A stretch of 64,000 nucleotides of DNA from Pantoea phytobeneficialis (GTDB lineage Bacteria > Pseudomonadota > Gammaproteobacteria > Enterobacterales > Enterobacteriaceae), in NCBI RefSeq assembly GCF_009728735.1, contig NZ_CP024636.1, forward strand, positions 2,750,659-2,814,658, given 5' to 3'. Position 1 is the stretch's first letter; the number at the start of each line of letters is the position of its first letter. The position numbers and the translations under genes are program-made. Shown here one piece after another: positions 9,065 through 18,974 of the stretch. Below the pieces are notes generated by a model, which was given only the letters and a program-made list of their open reading frames with translations, was not told the DNA's origin and searched no databases.

Positions 9065-11962
9065 ATGCGGATTTACGCACGCTGGATAGCGGCGCTGCTG
9101 CTGAGCGTCACGGCATTGGTTGCTGTGGCTGATGAGCAACGTGGCTGGCAGCCAGTCAATGAAACCATTCGTAAGAGCGATCATGATCCACGCGCCTACC
9201 AGGCCATTACGCTGACAAACGGTATGACCGTATTGTTAGTCTCCGATCCCGCCGCACCGAAGTCGCTGGCAGCACTGACCTTACCGATAGGATCCCTCGA
9301 TGATCCCAATCAACAGCTGGGGCTGGCGCACTATCTGGAACATATGGTGCTGATGGGGTCGAAGCTGTATCCGCAGCCGGATAACCTCGCAGAATTCCTG
9401 AAAAAACATGGCGGCAGCCACAATGCCAGCACCGCGTCTTATCGCACGGCGTTCTATCTGGAAGTGGAAAATGATGCACTGCAACCGGCGGTGGATCGTC
9501 TGGCCGATGCTATTGCTGAGCCGTTGCTGGATCCGGTCAATGCCGATCGTGAGCGTCATGCGGTTAATGCGGAATTGACGATGGCGCGATCGCGCGATGG
9601 TTTGCGCATGGCGCAGGTGGGCGCGGAAACTCTCAACCCGGCACATCCCGGTGCGCGTTTTTCGGGCGGCAACCTCGATACGCTTAAGGATAAACCTGAT
9701 AGCAAACTGCATCAGGCATTGCTCGATTTCTATCACAGCCACTACTCGGCTAACCTGATGAAAGCGGTGATTTACAGCAACAAACCGTTGCCGGAAATGG
9801 CGGATATCGCCGCGAAAACGTTTGGCCGCGTGATCAATCATCAGGCTAAAGTGCCGGATATCAGTGTGCCGGTGGTGACTGATGCACAGAAAGGCATCAT
9901 TATTCATTATGTGCCTGCTCAGCCGCGCAAACAGCTGAAAATTGAGTTCCGCATTGCCAACAATAGTGACCGTTTCCGTAGCAAAACGGATACATTGATC
10001 AGCTATTTACTCGGTAATCGCAGCAAAAACACCCTGAATGACTGGCTACAGCGCCAGGGGCTGGCGGACGGTGTTAACGCCGGAGCCGATCCGATGACCG
10101 AACGCAGCAGCGGCGTGTTTGCCATTACCGTGTCCCTGACTGATAAAGGTCTGGCGCAGCGTGATGAAGTGGTCGCGGCGATCTTCAGTTACCTCGATAT
10201 GCTGCGGAATAAAGGCATCGACAAAGCCTATTTCGATGAAGTTTCCCATGTGCTGGCGTTGGATTTCCGTTATCCCTCCATCACCCGCGATATGGATTAC
10301 ATCGAATGGCTGGTTGATACCATGCTGCGCGTGCCAATTGAGCATGCGTTGGATGCCCCATACCTGGCGGATGATTATGATCCTGCCGCCATCAAAGCGC
10401 GTCTGGCGGAGATGACACCGCAGAATGCGCGCATCTGGTATATCAGCCCGCAGGAGCCGCACAACAAAGAAGCCTACTTTGTGAATGCGCCCTATCAGGT
10501 GGATAAAATCAGCGATGCCCAGTTCAGTGACTGGCAACAGCGCGCGGCTGCCATCCAACTGTCAATGCCGACGCTTAACCCTTATATCCCGTCAGATTTC
10601 TCGATTATGCCGTCTGATGGCAAAACCTATACCCATCCGGTGGCGCTGATTACGGGCGACAGCATGCGTATTTTCTGGATGCCAAGCCAGTTCTACGCCA
10701 GTGAACCTAAAGCTGCCATCACCCTGGCGCTGCGTAACAAAGCGGCGATCAGTGATGCTCAGCAACAAGTGTTGTTTGGCCTCAATGACTATCTCTCCAG
10801 CCTCGCGCTGGATCAGCTGAACTCTCAGGCCTCGGTTGGCGGTATCAGTTTCTCCACCGGAGAAAACGATGGGCTAGAGTTCAACGCCAGTGGCTTCACT
10901 CAGCGTTTGCCTGAGTTGCTGAAAAAGCTGGTGGAAGGCTATGCCACTTTCACGCCGACTGAGCAGCAACTGGAACAGGCGAAATCCTGGTACCTTGATC
11001 AGCTGGAATCCGCCGACAAAGGCAAAGCCTTTGAGCTGGCGATTCAGCCAATGCAGATGCTGTCGCAGTTGCCTTATACCCAACGCGAGGTGCGCCGTAA
11101 GCTGGTGAAAGAGATCACCCTGAAGCAGGTAACGGACTACCGTGATGCACTGATCCACCACGCCACGCCAGAAATGATCGTGGTCGGGAATCTCCCTGCT
11201 GACCGGGTTAAACAGTTGGGGGAGGACCTGAAACAGCAGTTGCAAAGCGATGGCCATCGTTACTGGCATAGCGACTATGTGTCGATTGAGAAACCGATTA
11301 AAGCCAATCTGCAAAAAGCGGGCAGCAGCACCGATTCGGCACTGGCAGCGCTCTATGTCCCGCTGGGTTACAGCGAATATCAAAGCATGGCAAACAGCTC
11401 AATGCTGAGCCAAATCGTGCAGCCCTGGTTCTACAACCAACTGCGCACCGTAGAGCAATTGGGTTATGCGGTGTTTGCTTTCCAGATGCCGGTAGGCCGC
11501 CAGTGGGGTATCGGCTTCCTGTTGCAAAGCAACAGCAAACAACCCGCTTTCCTGCTGCAACGTTTCCAGGCTTTCTATCCACAGGCGGAGCAGCGTTTGC
11601 GCAGCATGAAACCGGAAGAGTTTGCCCAGTATCAACAGGCGATGATCAACGATCTGCAACAACGCCCGCAAACGCTCGATGAGGAAGCAAATCGCTACAA
11701 TCGTGATTTCAACCGGCAGAATTTTGCCTTTGATACGCGTGAAAAAGTGATTGCTCAGATTCAACAACTGACCCCCGTCGGACTGGCGGATTTCTTCCAT
11801 CAGGCGGTGCTGGCTCAGCAAGGCATGGCAATGATTTCGCAAATCGGCGGCAGCCACGATGGCACGGTGAAAGACGATTATGCTCAGTTGCCGGGCTGGA
11901 CCACCTGGCAGGAGCTTTCGCAGTTGCAACAGTCGCTGCCGGTTAAGAGTGACGCCCAATGA
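9065..11962 (+). CDS. ptrA: Pitrilysin (protease III), periplasmic zinc metalloprotease
   Basis: M16 family endopeptidase that degrades small peptides in the periplasm. It has 965 residues with a Sec signal peptide (MRIYARWIAALLLSVTALVAVA, cut near residue 22). The inverted zinc motif HxxEH is at residues 89-93 in LAHYLEHMVLMGS. The remaining M16 domains continue to the C-terminus. It sits between recC and recB although it has no known role in recombination, and its stop overlaps the recB start (ATGA). A strong ribosome site (AAGGGG) precedes the ATG at 9065. Confidence 0.97.
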   Translation: MRIYARWIAALLLSVTALVAVADEQRGWQPVNETIRKSDHDPRAYQAITLTNGMTVLLVSDPAAPKSLAALTLPIGSLDDPNQQLGLAHYLEHMVLMGSKLYPQPDNLAEFLKKHGGSHNASTASYRTAFYLEVENDALQPAVDRLADAIAEPLLDPVNADRERHAVNAELTMARSRDGLRMAQVGAETLNPAHPGARFSGGNLDTLKDKPDSKLHQALLDFYHSHYSANLMKAVIYSNKPLPEMADIAAKTFGRVINHQAKVPDISVPVVTDAQKGIIIHYVPAQPRKQLKIEFRIANNSDRFRSKTDTLISYLLGNRSKNTLNDWLQRQGLADGVNAGADPMTERSSGVFAITVSLTDKGLAQRDEVVAAIFSYLDMLRNKGIDKAYFDEVSHVLALDFRYPSITRDMDYIEWLVDTMLRVPIEHALDAPYLADDYDPAAIKARLAEMTPQNARIWYISPQEPHNKEAYFVNAPYQVDKISDAQFSDWQQRAAAIQLSMPTLNPYIPSDFSIMPSDGKTYTHPVALITGDSMRIFWMPSQFYASEPKAAITLALRNKAAISDAQQQVLFGLNDYLSSLALDQLNSQASVGGISFSTGENDGLEFNASGFTQRLPELLKKLVEGYATFTPTEQQLEQAKSWYLDQLESADKGKAFELAIQPMQMLSQLPYTQREVRRKLVKEITLKQVTDYRDALIHHATPEMIVVGNLPADRVKQLGEDLKQQLQSDGHRYWHSDYVSIEKPIKANLQKAGSSTDSALAALYVPLGYSEYQSMANSSMLSQIVQPWFYNQLRTVEQLGYAVFAFQMPVGRQWGIGFLLQSNSKQPAFLLQRFQAFYPQAEQRLRSMKPEEFAQYQQAMINDLQQRPQTLDEEANRYNRDFNRQNFAFDTREKVIAQIQQLTPVGLADFFHQAVLAQQGMAMISQIGGSHDGTVKDDYAQLPGWTTWQELSQLQQSLPVKSDAQ

Positions 11963-14900
11963 GTTTGCAGCCAGAATCGCTCAATCCGTTAACGCTGCCG
12001 TTGCGTGGCGAGCGGTTAATTGAGGCATCCGCAGGAACGGGGAAAACCTTCACTATCGGTCTGCTTTACCTGCGGTTGTTGTTAGGGTTGGGAGGCGAAC
12101 GAGCCTATACCCGCCCACTCTCGGTGGAAGAGATTCTGGTGGTGACTTTCACGGAAGCCGCGACCGCAGAATTGCGTGGGCGCATTCGCGCAAATATCCA
12201 CGAACTGCGGCTGGCTTGTATTCGTGGTCACAGCAACAACCCGATGTTGGCTCAACTGCTGACGGAGATGCCGCAACCAGCGGATGCAGCGTCCCTGCTG
12301 CTGGCAGCGGAACGGCAGATGGACGAAGCGGCAATCTTTACTATCCACGGCTTCTGTCAGCGTATGCTCAACCTTAATGCCTTTGAATCCGGCATGTTGT
12401 TTGAGCAGCAGTTGATTGAAGATGAACAACAGCTGCTGAAGCAGGCCTCTGCCGATTTCTGGCGACGTCACTGTTATCCGCTGACGCTGGACGTGGCGCG
12501 AGCCATCGTGGCGGAGTGGAGTGGCCCGGAGCAGTTGCTGGCAACCCTGCGTCCCTGGTTACAGGGAGAAACGCCTACCCTGCAATCTCCCCCGGCGGCT
12601 GATGAAACTTTGGCTACGCGACATGCGCAGAATCTGGCACGTATTGCAGATATTAAAGCGCGCTGGGCTGCGGTGGGCGAAGACATTGTTAGCCTGATTA
12701 GCGATTCCGGGGTCGATAAGCGCAGCTACAGCAGTAAAAATCTGCCGGTATGGGTTAACAAAGTGTCGCTCTGGGTGCACAGCGAGACGCTGGACTATCA
12801 GGTGCCCCCGGAACTGGCCCGTTTTGGTCAGCAGGTGCTGGACGAGAAAACCAAAAAAGGGGAGGCCCCGCGTCACGCATTGTTTGTCGCGATTGACCAG
12901 TTCCTGGCGCAGCCGATTTCTCTGCGTGATTTGGTGATTGCCCGGGCGCTGAGCGAAGTTCGTGAGGCGGTGCGTAAAGAGAAACGTCTGCGTGCGCTGC
13001 TTGGCTTTGATGACCTGTTGAGTCGTCTGGATGAAGCGCTGCAACAACCCGGCGGGGCACAGTTGGCACAGGCCATCCGCCAGCGTTTCCCGGTGGCGCT
13101 GATTGATGAATTTCAGGATACCGATCCGCTGCAATACCGTATTTTCAGCACGCTGTATGTTAATCAACCAGAGCATGCTTTGCTGTTGATCGGCGATCCC
13201 AAGCAGGCAATTTATGCCTTCCGTGGGGCTGATATTTTTACCTATATCCGCGCCCGTAATGATGTGAGCGCTCACTATACGCTCGATACCAACTGGCGCT
13301 CCTCACCATCAATGGTGACAAGCGTCAACCAGCTATTCTCCAGGCTCAAAGCCCCGTTTCTGTTTGCCGATATTCCTTTTCTGCCAGTGAACTTTGCCGT
13401 ACCGAACCAGACGTTGACCCTGAGTCTTGACCAACAACCCCAGGCGGCATTGCGTTTTTGGTTACAACCCGGCGAAGGATCCAGCGTGGGGGATTATCAA
13501 CAGTTGATGGCGCAGCAGTGTGCGGCGGATATCAGCCGCTGGTTGCAGGCTGGTCAGCAGCAACGTGCGTTGTTAGGAAAAGCCCCGGCTTTGCGACCGG
13601 TGCAGGCATCCGACATCACCGTGCTGGTCCGTAGCCGCAACGAAGCCAATCTTATTCGTGAGGCATTGAATCAGCTGGCGATCCCGTCGGTATACCTGTC
13701 GAACCGCGATAGCGTGTATACCACGCCGGAAGCGCGTGAACTGCTGTGGCTGCTACAGGCGGTTTTGGCACCGGAACAGGAGCGTATGCTGCGTACCGCC
13801 CTGGCAACCTCATTGTTTGCCTTTGATGCGGCGCAACTGGATGCGCTTGACCAGGATGCGCGCGGATGGGATCAACTGGTGGATACTTTTGCCCGCTGGC
13901 AGTTGGTGTGGCAGCAACGTGGTGTATTGCCCATGCTGCGGGAGATGATGCTGGAGCGTCAACTGGCGGAAAACCTGCTGGCTTCCGAAAACGGTGAGCG
14001 TCGTCTGACTGACTTGCTGCATCTTGGCGAGCTGTTGCAGGAGGCGGCCAGCCAGCTTGACAGTCCTCATGCCCTGGTGCGTCATCTGGCGCAGCAGATT
14101 GCCCGCCCGGACAGTCAGGCGGCCAGTCAGCAATTGCGTCTGGAAAGCGATCGCCATCTGGTGCAGATAGTCACCATCCACAAATCGAAAGGGTTGCAGT
14201 ATCCCCTTGTTTGGCTGCCATTTGCCGCCGGTTATCGCGAGGCCGATAGCGCGTTGTATCACGACCGGGAAAACTTCGGGGCGGTGCTTGATCTGCAAAA
14301 TGATGAGGCCAGCCTTGAGCTGGCAGAACAGGAGCGTCTGGCGGAGGATTTGCGCCTGTTATATGTGGCGCTGACGCGTTCGGTGTATCACTGTAGCGTT
14401 GGCGTGGCCCCCCTGTTCCGTGGCACGCGAAAGAAAGAGGGAGCCAGCGATCTGCATAAAAGCGCGTTGGGTTATCTGCTGCAACGCGGTGAGGCGGCAA
14501 CAGCGGAGCAGTTGGCGGCGTTGCTGGCGGAGATGAACGCTGACGGTACCGAAGTGGTGCTGGCCGGGGAGTCCGATGCCACGCGCTGGCAAGCGCAGAC
14601 CGTCAGTGAAGAGACATTAAGCGCACGGGAGGTCACGCGTGTGCTGGCCGAACCTTGGCGCGTTACCAGCTATTCAGGCTTGCAGCAGCATGGCAGCAGT
14701 CGTTTGCTGGAGGTCATGCCTGGGTTTGATGTGGAAGCATCTGGCGATGAGTCGGGTGAACCTCAACCATCAGCGTTGACGCCCCACCATTTCCCGCGTG
14801 GTGCCGCCCCCGGCACCTTTCTGCATGAATTGTTTGAGTCGCTGGATTTCACTCAACCGCCAACGGAAGCGGTGCTGGAGCAGCATCTGCAACAGAATGG

Positions 14901-15498
14901 TTATCCGCTGCACTGGCAGCCGATGTTGAGCGCATGGATTGCCAGGGTCGTCAGTACACCGCTTGATGAGCAGGGTATTCAGCTGGCAGGAGTGCAGACA
15001 AAAGATCGCCTGGTAGAGATGGCGTTTTATCTGCCGATTGAGGGCATGTTGCTGGCCGAAAAAATGGATAAGTTGGTCAAAAGCCATGACGAATTATCCC
15101 GCCAGGCGCCAGCTCTCGATTTTCGTCAGGTGCAGGGCATGCTGAAAGGCTTTATCGATTTAGTGTTTCGCTGGCAGGGGAAATATTATTTGCTGGATTA
15201 CAAATCTAACTGGTTGGGTGACAGTCATGACGCTTACACGCCGCAGGCGATGGCCCAGGCGATGATCGACCACCGTTACGATTTGCAGTACCAACTCTAC
15301 AGCCTGGCACTACACCGTTATCTGGAGCATCGCCTGGTGGATTACGACTATGAACAGCATTTCGGTGGCGTATTCTATCTGTTTTTGCGCGGCATGGATG
15401 GCAGCTCGCCTGCCAATGGGGTGTTCCATACCCGCCCCTCCCACGCATTCATTACCCAACTGGATAACCTGTTTCGCGGCGAAGGAGCGACATCATGA
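11959..15498 (+). CDS. recB: Exodeoxyribonuclease V subunit beta (RecB)
   Basis: 3'-to-5' helicase and sole nuclease of RecBCD. The protein has 1179 residues (E. coli 1180). Walker A is ASAGTGKT at residues 23-30, and the superfamily-1 motifs include ALIDEFQDTDPLQYRIF, GDPKQAIYAFRGAD and IVTIHKSKGLQYPLVWLPF. The C-terminal nuclease domain keeps all three metal/catalytic residues: Asp1067, Asp1080 and Lys1082 (LLDYKSNW). It is coupled to ptrA upstream and recD downstream by 4-bp ATGA overlaps, which should balance subunit synthesis. Confidence 0.98.
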   Translation: MSLQPESLNPLTLPLRGERLIEASAGTGKTFTIGLLYLRLLLGLGGERAYTRPLSVEEILVVTFTEAATAELRGRIRANIHELRLACIRGHSNNPMLAQLLTEMPQPADAASLLLAAERQMDEAAIFTIHGFCQRMLNLNAFESGMLFEQQLIEDEQQLLKQASADFWRRHCYPLTLDVARAIVAEWSGPEQLLATLRPWLQGETPTLQSPPAADETLATRHAQNLARIADIKARWAAVGEDIVSLISDSGVDKRSYSSKNLPVWVNKVSLWVHSETLDYQVPPELARFGQQVLDEKTKKGEAPRHALFVAIDQFLAQPISLRDLVIARALSEVREAVRKEKRLRALLGFDDLLSRLDEALQQPGGAQLAQAIRQRFPVALIDEFQDTDPLQYRIFSTLYVNQPEHALLLIGDPKQAIYAFRGADIFTYIRARNDVSAHYTLDTNWRSSPSMVTSVNQLFSRLKAPFLFADIPFLPVNFAVPNQTLTLSLDQQPQAALRFWLQPGEGSSVGDYQQLMAQQCAADISRWLQAGQQQRALLGKAPALRPVQASDITVLVRSRNEANLIREALNQLAIPSVYLSNRDSVYTTPEARELLWLLQAVLAPEQERMLRTALATSLFAFDAAQLDALDQDARGWDQLVDTFARWQLVWQQRGVLPMLREMMLERQLAENLLASENGERRLTDLLHLGELLQEAASQLDSPHALVRHLAQQIARPDSQAASQQLRLESDRHLVQIVTIHKSKGLQYPLVWLPFAAGYREADSALYHDRENFGAVLDLQNDEASLELAEQERLAEDLRLLYVALTRSVYHCSVGVAPLFRGTRKKEGASDLHKSALGYLLQRGEAATAEQLAALLAEMNADGTEVVLAGESDATRWQAQTVSEETLSAREVTRVLAEPWRVTSYSGLQQHGSSRLLEVMPGFDVEASGDESGEPQPSALTPHHFPRGAAPGTFLHELFESLDFTQPPTEAVLEQHLQQNGYPLHWQPMLSAWIARVVSTPLDEQGIQLAGVQTKDRLVEMAFYLPIEGMLLAEKMDKLVKSHDELSRQAPALDFRQVQGMLKGFIDLVFRWQGKYYLLDYKSNWLGDSHDAYTPQAMAQAMIDHRYDLQYQLYSLALHRYLEHRLVDYDYEQHFGGVFYLFLRGMDGSSPANGVFHTRPSHAFITQLDNLFRGEGATS

Positions 15499-17330
15499 GT
15501 AGCATGACTGCGCTGCTGACTCAGGCGATGGCGTTGCGTTTGTTGCGCCCGCTCGATATCCAGTTTGCCTGCCTGTTGGCAGATGACACTCAACCGGCAC
15601 GTTTGCTGGCGGCGGCCTGTCTGAGCGCGGAGGCCGGTGAGGGGCACGTTTGCCTGCCTTTGACACAATTGACGGCGGAGCAATTATTTAATGGCCGACA
15701 TCCTGAGCTGGCCCAGGCGATGTGGCAGGCTGCGGGTGCCCCGCAAGACTGGCAAGCGGCGTTTCACGATTGGCCCGCGCTGAGTGATGGCTCACAGGCT
15801 ACCCCGATGGTACTGACGCAACAGCGGCTCTACCTGCATCGCTTATGGCAGAACGAAGGTCAGGTCGCACGCTTTTTCCGTGTGGATGCTGCACCACAGC
15901 AATTCGCGCCAGAAGTGGTGCGCTCGGTGCTGGATGTGTTGTTTGGTACCCAGGCAGAAGACTGGCAGAAAATTGCCGCTGCGGTGGCGTTAACGCAGAA
16001 AACCGCGGTGATTTCTGGTGGGCCAGGCACCGGGAAAACCACCACGGTGGCAAAATTGTTGGCGGCGCTAATCCGGCTGAGTAAGGACCCACTGCGCATT
16101 CAACTGGCCGCACCGACCGGCAAAGCGGCGGCACGCCTGACGGAATCGCTCGGTAAGGCGTTACGGCAACTTGACGTCAGCGAGGAAGAACGCTTCTGCT
16201 TCCCGGCAGAAGCCACCACGTTACATCGTTTATTGGGGGCGCAGCCGGAGACACAACGCCTGCGCTATCATGCCGGTAATCCTCTGCATCTGGACGTGCT
16301 GGTCGTGGATGAGGCCTCAATGGTTGACCTTGGCATGATGGCGAACCTGATTGCCGCGTTGCCGCCACAGGCTCGCGTCATCTTCCTCGGCGATCGCGAT
16401 CAGCTTGCATCGGTAGAGGCCGGGGCGGTGTTGGGGGATATCTGTCGCTGTGCGGAGGCGGGTTATAGTCCGGTACGTGCAGCACTGCTGAGTCAACTGA
16501 CCGGATGTCATCTGACGGGCAGGGAAGATCCCCAGGCTCCACAGGTACGTGATGCCATTTGCCTGCTACGCAAAAGTTACCGCTTCGACGCACAATCCGG
16601 TATCGGTCAGTTAGCAGCCGCCGTTAATCAGGGTGATGTGGTTGCGGTCGAACGGGTGTTTGGTGCGGGCTTCAGCGATATCTCTCGCCAGCCGTTGAGC
16701 GATACTGAGGCGTATCAGACGATGCTGACACAGGTCGCAGAGGGATATCGACCCTACCTGAACCTGGTTGCCGAACGAGCCGACCCCGCCACGATTATTC
16801 ATGCTTTTGGCCGTTATCAGCTGTTGTGTGCGTTACGTGAAGGGCCTTTTGGTGTTCAGGGGCTTAATCAGCGTATTGAACAGAAACTGATTCAGTTGCA
16901 ATTGCTGCGTCGTCCGACTGGGGGCAGTCGCTGGTATCAGGGGCGACCGGTGATGGTGACGCGCAACGACAGCGCATTGGGGCTGTTCAATGGCGACATT
17001 GGCATTACCTTACTGGACGAAGAGGGACTGCTGAAAGTCTTCTTCCCGTTACCGGATGGCACCATCAAAGCCGTTCAGCCCAGCCGCTTACCGACGCATG
17101 ATACGGCTTGGGTGATGACGGTGCATAAATCCCAGGGATCGGAGTTTGATCATACCGCGCTGGTCATGCCGGCGCAGTTTCTGCCGGTGCTGACCCGTGA
17201 ACTGATTTATACCGCCATTACCCGTGCACGCCATCAATTGACGTTGTTCAGCGATGAAGGGGTATTCCGCCGTGCGGTACAACTGCGCACGCAGCGCAGA
17301 AGTGGATTGCTGGAGAGATTGGTTTCGTAG
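15495..17330 (+). CDS. recD: Exodeoxyribonuclease V subunit alpha (RecD)
   Basis: 5'-to-3' helicase of RecBCD, which also regulates nuclease activity and RecA loading. It has 611 residues with Walker A ISGGPGTGKTTT (Lys181), Walker B VVDEASMVDLGMM and the C-terminal superfamily-1B motif VMTVHKSQGSEFDHTALV. The ATG overlaps the recB stop, with GGAG just upstream. The TAG stop at 17328-17330 falls inside the left arm of a palindromic repeat (CGTAGCGGCG), so the repeat sits flush against, and partly supplies, the gene's end. Confidence 0.98.
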   Translation: MSSMTALLTQAMALRLLRPLDIQFACLLADDTQPARLLAAACLSAEAGEGHVCLPLTQLTAEQLFNGRHPELAQAMWQAAGAPQDWQAAFHDWPALSDGSQATPMVLTQQRLYLHRLWQNEGQVARFFRVDAAPQQFAPEVVRSVLDVLFGTQAEDWQKIAAAVALTQKTAVISGGPGTGKTTTVAKLLAALIRLSKDPLRIQLAAPTGKAAARLTESLGKALRQLDVSEEERFCFPAEATTLHRLLGAQPETQRLRYHAGNPLHLDVLVVDEASMVDLGMMANLIAALPPQARVIFLGDRDQLASVEAGAVLGDICRCAEAGYSPVRAALLSQLTGCHLTGREDPQAPQVRDAICLLRKSYRFDAQSGIGQLAAAVNQGDVVAVERVFGAGFSDISRQPLSDTEAYQTMLTQVAEGYRPYLNLVAERADPATIIHAFGRYQLLCALREGPFGVQGLNQRIEQKLIQLQLLRRPTGGSRWYQGRPVMVTRNDSALGLFNGDIGITLLDEEGLLKVFFPLPDGTIKAVQPSRLPTHDTAWVMTVHKSQGSEFDHTALVMPAQFLPVLTRELIYTAITRARHQLTLFSDEGVFRRAVQLRTQRRSGLLERLVS

Positions 17331-17400
17331 CGGCGGGATTTATCGCGCGGGTTTTTATTGGCATCGCGCACGAAATCGCGCGATGAATCGCGCCGCTACG
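17326..17400. repeat. REP-like palindromic repeat between recD and argA
   Basis: The outer arms CGTAGCGGCG (17326-17335) and CGCCGCTACG (17391-17400) are exact inverted repeats around further CGCGC-rich half-sites. Same family as elements at about 27599, 33628, 42741, 54311 and 59313. It lies between two convergent genes and overlaps the recD stop codon. Function is unknown; bidirectional transcription barrier, mRNA 3'-end protection or gyrase/IHF binding are the usual proposals for such elements. Confidence 0.85.
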
Positions 17401-17413
17401 GCAGGCGGAACAG

Positions 17414-18742
17414 TTAGCGCAAATCTGCCATCAACACTTTAGAACGGCGCTGATAGTTGTACATCTTTTTCTTGCTCTCCGGCAGCGATTCAATGTCCAC
17501 CGGTGTGAAACCGCGTTCCTGGAACCAATGAATGCTGCGGGTGGTGAGCACGAACAGCTTTTTCAGACCCATCTGCCGTGCCTGCAATGCCACACGTTGC
17601 AGCAGTGCTTCGCCGCGTGACGAGCTACGATAATCCGGATGAACGGCCACACAGGCCATCTCGCCAATTTGTTCGTCCGGGAACGGGTAGAGTGCCGCGC
17701 AGGCAATGGTCAGGTTATCGCGTTCGATGATGGTGAACTTGTCGATCTCCATTTCCAGTTGCTCGCGTGACCGACGTACCAGAATCCCTTGTTGTTCCAG
17801 CGGGCGAATCAGCTCCAGAATGCCACCAATATCATTGATGGTGGCACGACGAATCTGTTCGGCAGACTCCATGACAATCTGTGTGCCGATACCGTCACGC
17901 GAGAACAACTCCTGCAACAGCGCGCCATCTTCCTGATAGCTGATTAAATGGCTGCGACGCACGCCGCTGCGGCAGGCTTTGACTGCGCCACGCAGAAAAC
18001 GCACCGTGCCAGAGAGAAAATCACCTTCCTTTTCCATTTCATCAATACGCGCCTGGGCGTCGTTCGGGAACAGTTCGGAAATGATATTGCCATCGCGGTT
18101 GGTCACGCCCTGTTCAGAACAGAAGCCGATCATTTTTTCCGCTTTCAGTTTGATCGCCAGTTGGGTAGCGACTTCTTCTGAAGTCAGGTTAAAACTCTCA
18201 CCGGTAACGGAAACAGCAACCGGACCAAGCAGCACAATCGCCCCGTTATCCAGCTGACGATGGATTGCCTCTTCGTCGATACGACGAATGCGTCCACTGT
18301 GGCAGTAATCCACGCCATCATCGACGCCAAGAGGTTGGGCGATGATGAAGTTGCCGCTGACCACGTTAATATGCGCGCCCTGCAAAGGGGTGTTGTTCAG
18401 GCTCATCGACAGACGCGCGGTGATATCCAGCTGTAAACGACCTGCCGCCTGTTTCACCAGCTCCAGCGATTGCGCATCGGTAACACGCGTATGTTTATGA
18501 TAAGTCGGCTCCAGTTGATGCTGTGCCATGCTGGCATCAATCTGCGGACGGGCGCCGTAAACCACCACCAGGCGGATGCCAAGGCTATGCAACAGACCGA
18601 TGTCGTTAACGATGCTGGAGAAGTTATCATGCTCGATGGCCTCGCCACCCAGCATGATGACAAAGGTCTTGCCACGGTGGGCATTTATATAGGGAACGGT
18701 ATGGCGAAAACCCTGAACCAGTTCAGTACTACGTTCCTTCAC
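17414..18742 (-). CDS. argA: Amino-acid N-acetyltransferase (N-acetylglutamate synthase)
   Basis: First enzyme of arginine synthesis: acetyl-CoA + L-glutamate to N-acetylglutamate, feedback-inhibited by arginine. The protein has 442 residues. The N-terminal amino-acid-kinase-like domain ([16 protein letters not shown] onward) binds arginine, and the C-terminal GNAT domain from about residue 295 contains the acetyl-CoA loop region [15 protein letters not shown]. The start [16 protein letters not shown] matches E. coli. Two tandem ARG boxes lie over the promoter just upstream, so ArgR-arginine repression is expected. Confidence 0.98.
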   Translation of the reverse strand: MKERSTELVQGFRHTVPYINAHRGKTFVIMLGGEAIEHDNFSSIVNDIGLLHSLGIRLVVVYGARPQIDASMAQHQLEPTYHKHTRVTDAQSLELVKQAAGRLQLDITARLSMSLNNTPLQGAHINVVSGNFIIAQPLGVDDGVDYCHSGRIRRIDEEAIHRQLDNGAIVLLGPVAVSVTGESFNLTSEEVATQLAIKLKAEKMIGFCSEQGVTNRDGNIISELFPNDAQARIDEMEKEGDFLSGTVRFLRGAVKACRSGVRRSHLISYQEDGALLQELFSRDGIGTQIVMESAEQIRRATINDIGGILELIRPLEQQGILVRRSREQLEMEIDKFTIIERDNLTIACAALYPFPDEQIGEMACVAVHPDYRSSSRGEALLQRVALQARQMGLKKLFVLTTRSIHWFQERGFTPVDIESLPESKKKMYNYQRRSKVLMADLR

Positions 18743-18753
18743 GGCAAACCCTC

Positions 18754-18792
18754 TGTGAATGGTTATTCGAAATTTTTGTATTTTTATGCTTT
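18754..18792 (-). promoter_or_regulatory. Tandem ARG boxes (ArgR operator) of argA
   Basis: Box 1 at 18754-18771 contains TGAATGGTTATTCG, close to the ArgR consensus TGAAT-N4-ATTCA. Box 2 at 18775-18792 (core TGTATTTTTATGCT) is weaker. The cores start exactly 21 bp apart (an 18-bp box plus 3 bp), the standard spacing for one ArgR hexamer. They overlap the -10 region and the transcript start. Confidence 0.75.
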
Positions 18793-18809
18793 ATTGCGCC
18801 GTAATGCAA
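18781..18809 (-). promoter_or_regulatory. argA promoter
   Basis: On the minus strand, -35 TTGCAT (complement of 18804-18809), a 17-bp spacer, and -10 TAAAAA (complement of 18781-18786). The -10 lies inside the second ARG box, fitting repression by occlusion. Confidence 0.6.
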
Positions 18810-18974
18810 GCGGCCAGCCTGACGTTACTTTACGAATTTTCTGATGCAACCTGTGCTAACAGCCTGCATTATCTGGCTTTTCCTGAGTGGGAAGGCACCA
18901 GGGACTGGCTAAAGTTTTCATCTTCTTTTACTCAACTGGCGATATTTTAGACATTACGCAGTAGCTGGAGAGGC

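Noticed and set aside
18759..18950. A 63-codon frame between argA and amiC
   Set aside because: It runs through the argA operator and promoter, has no ribosome site, and looks like chance.
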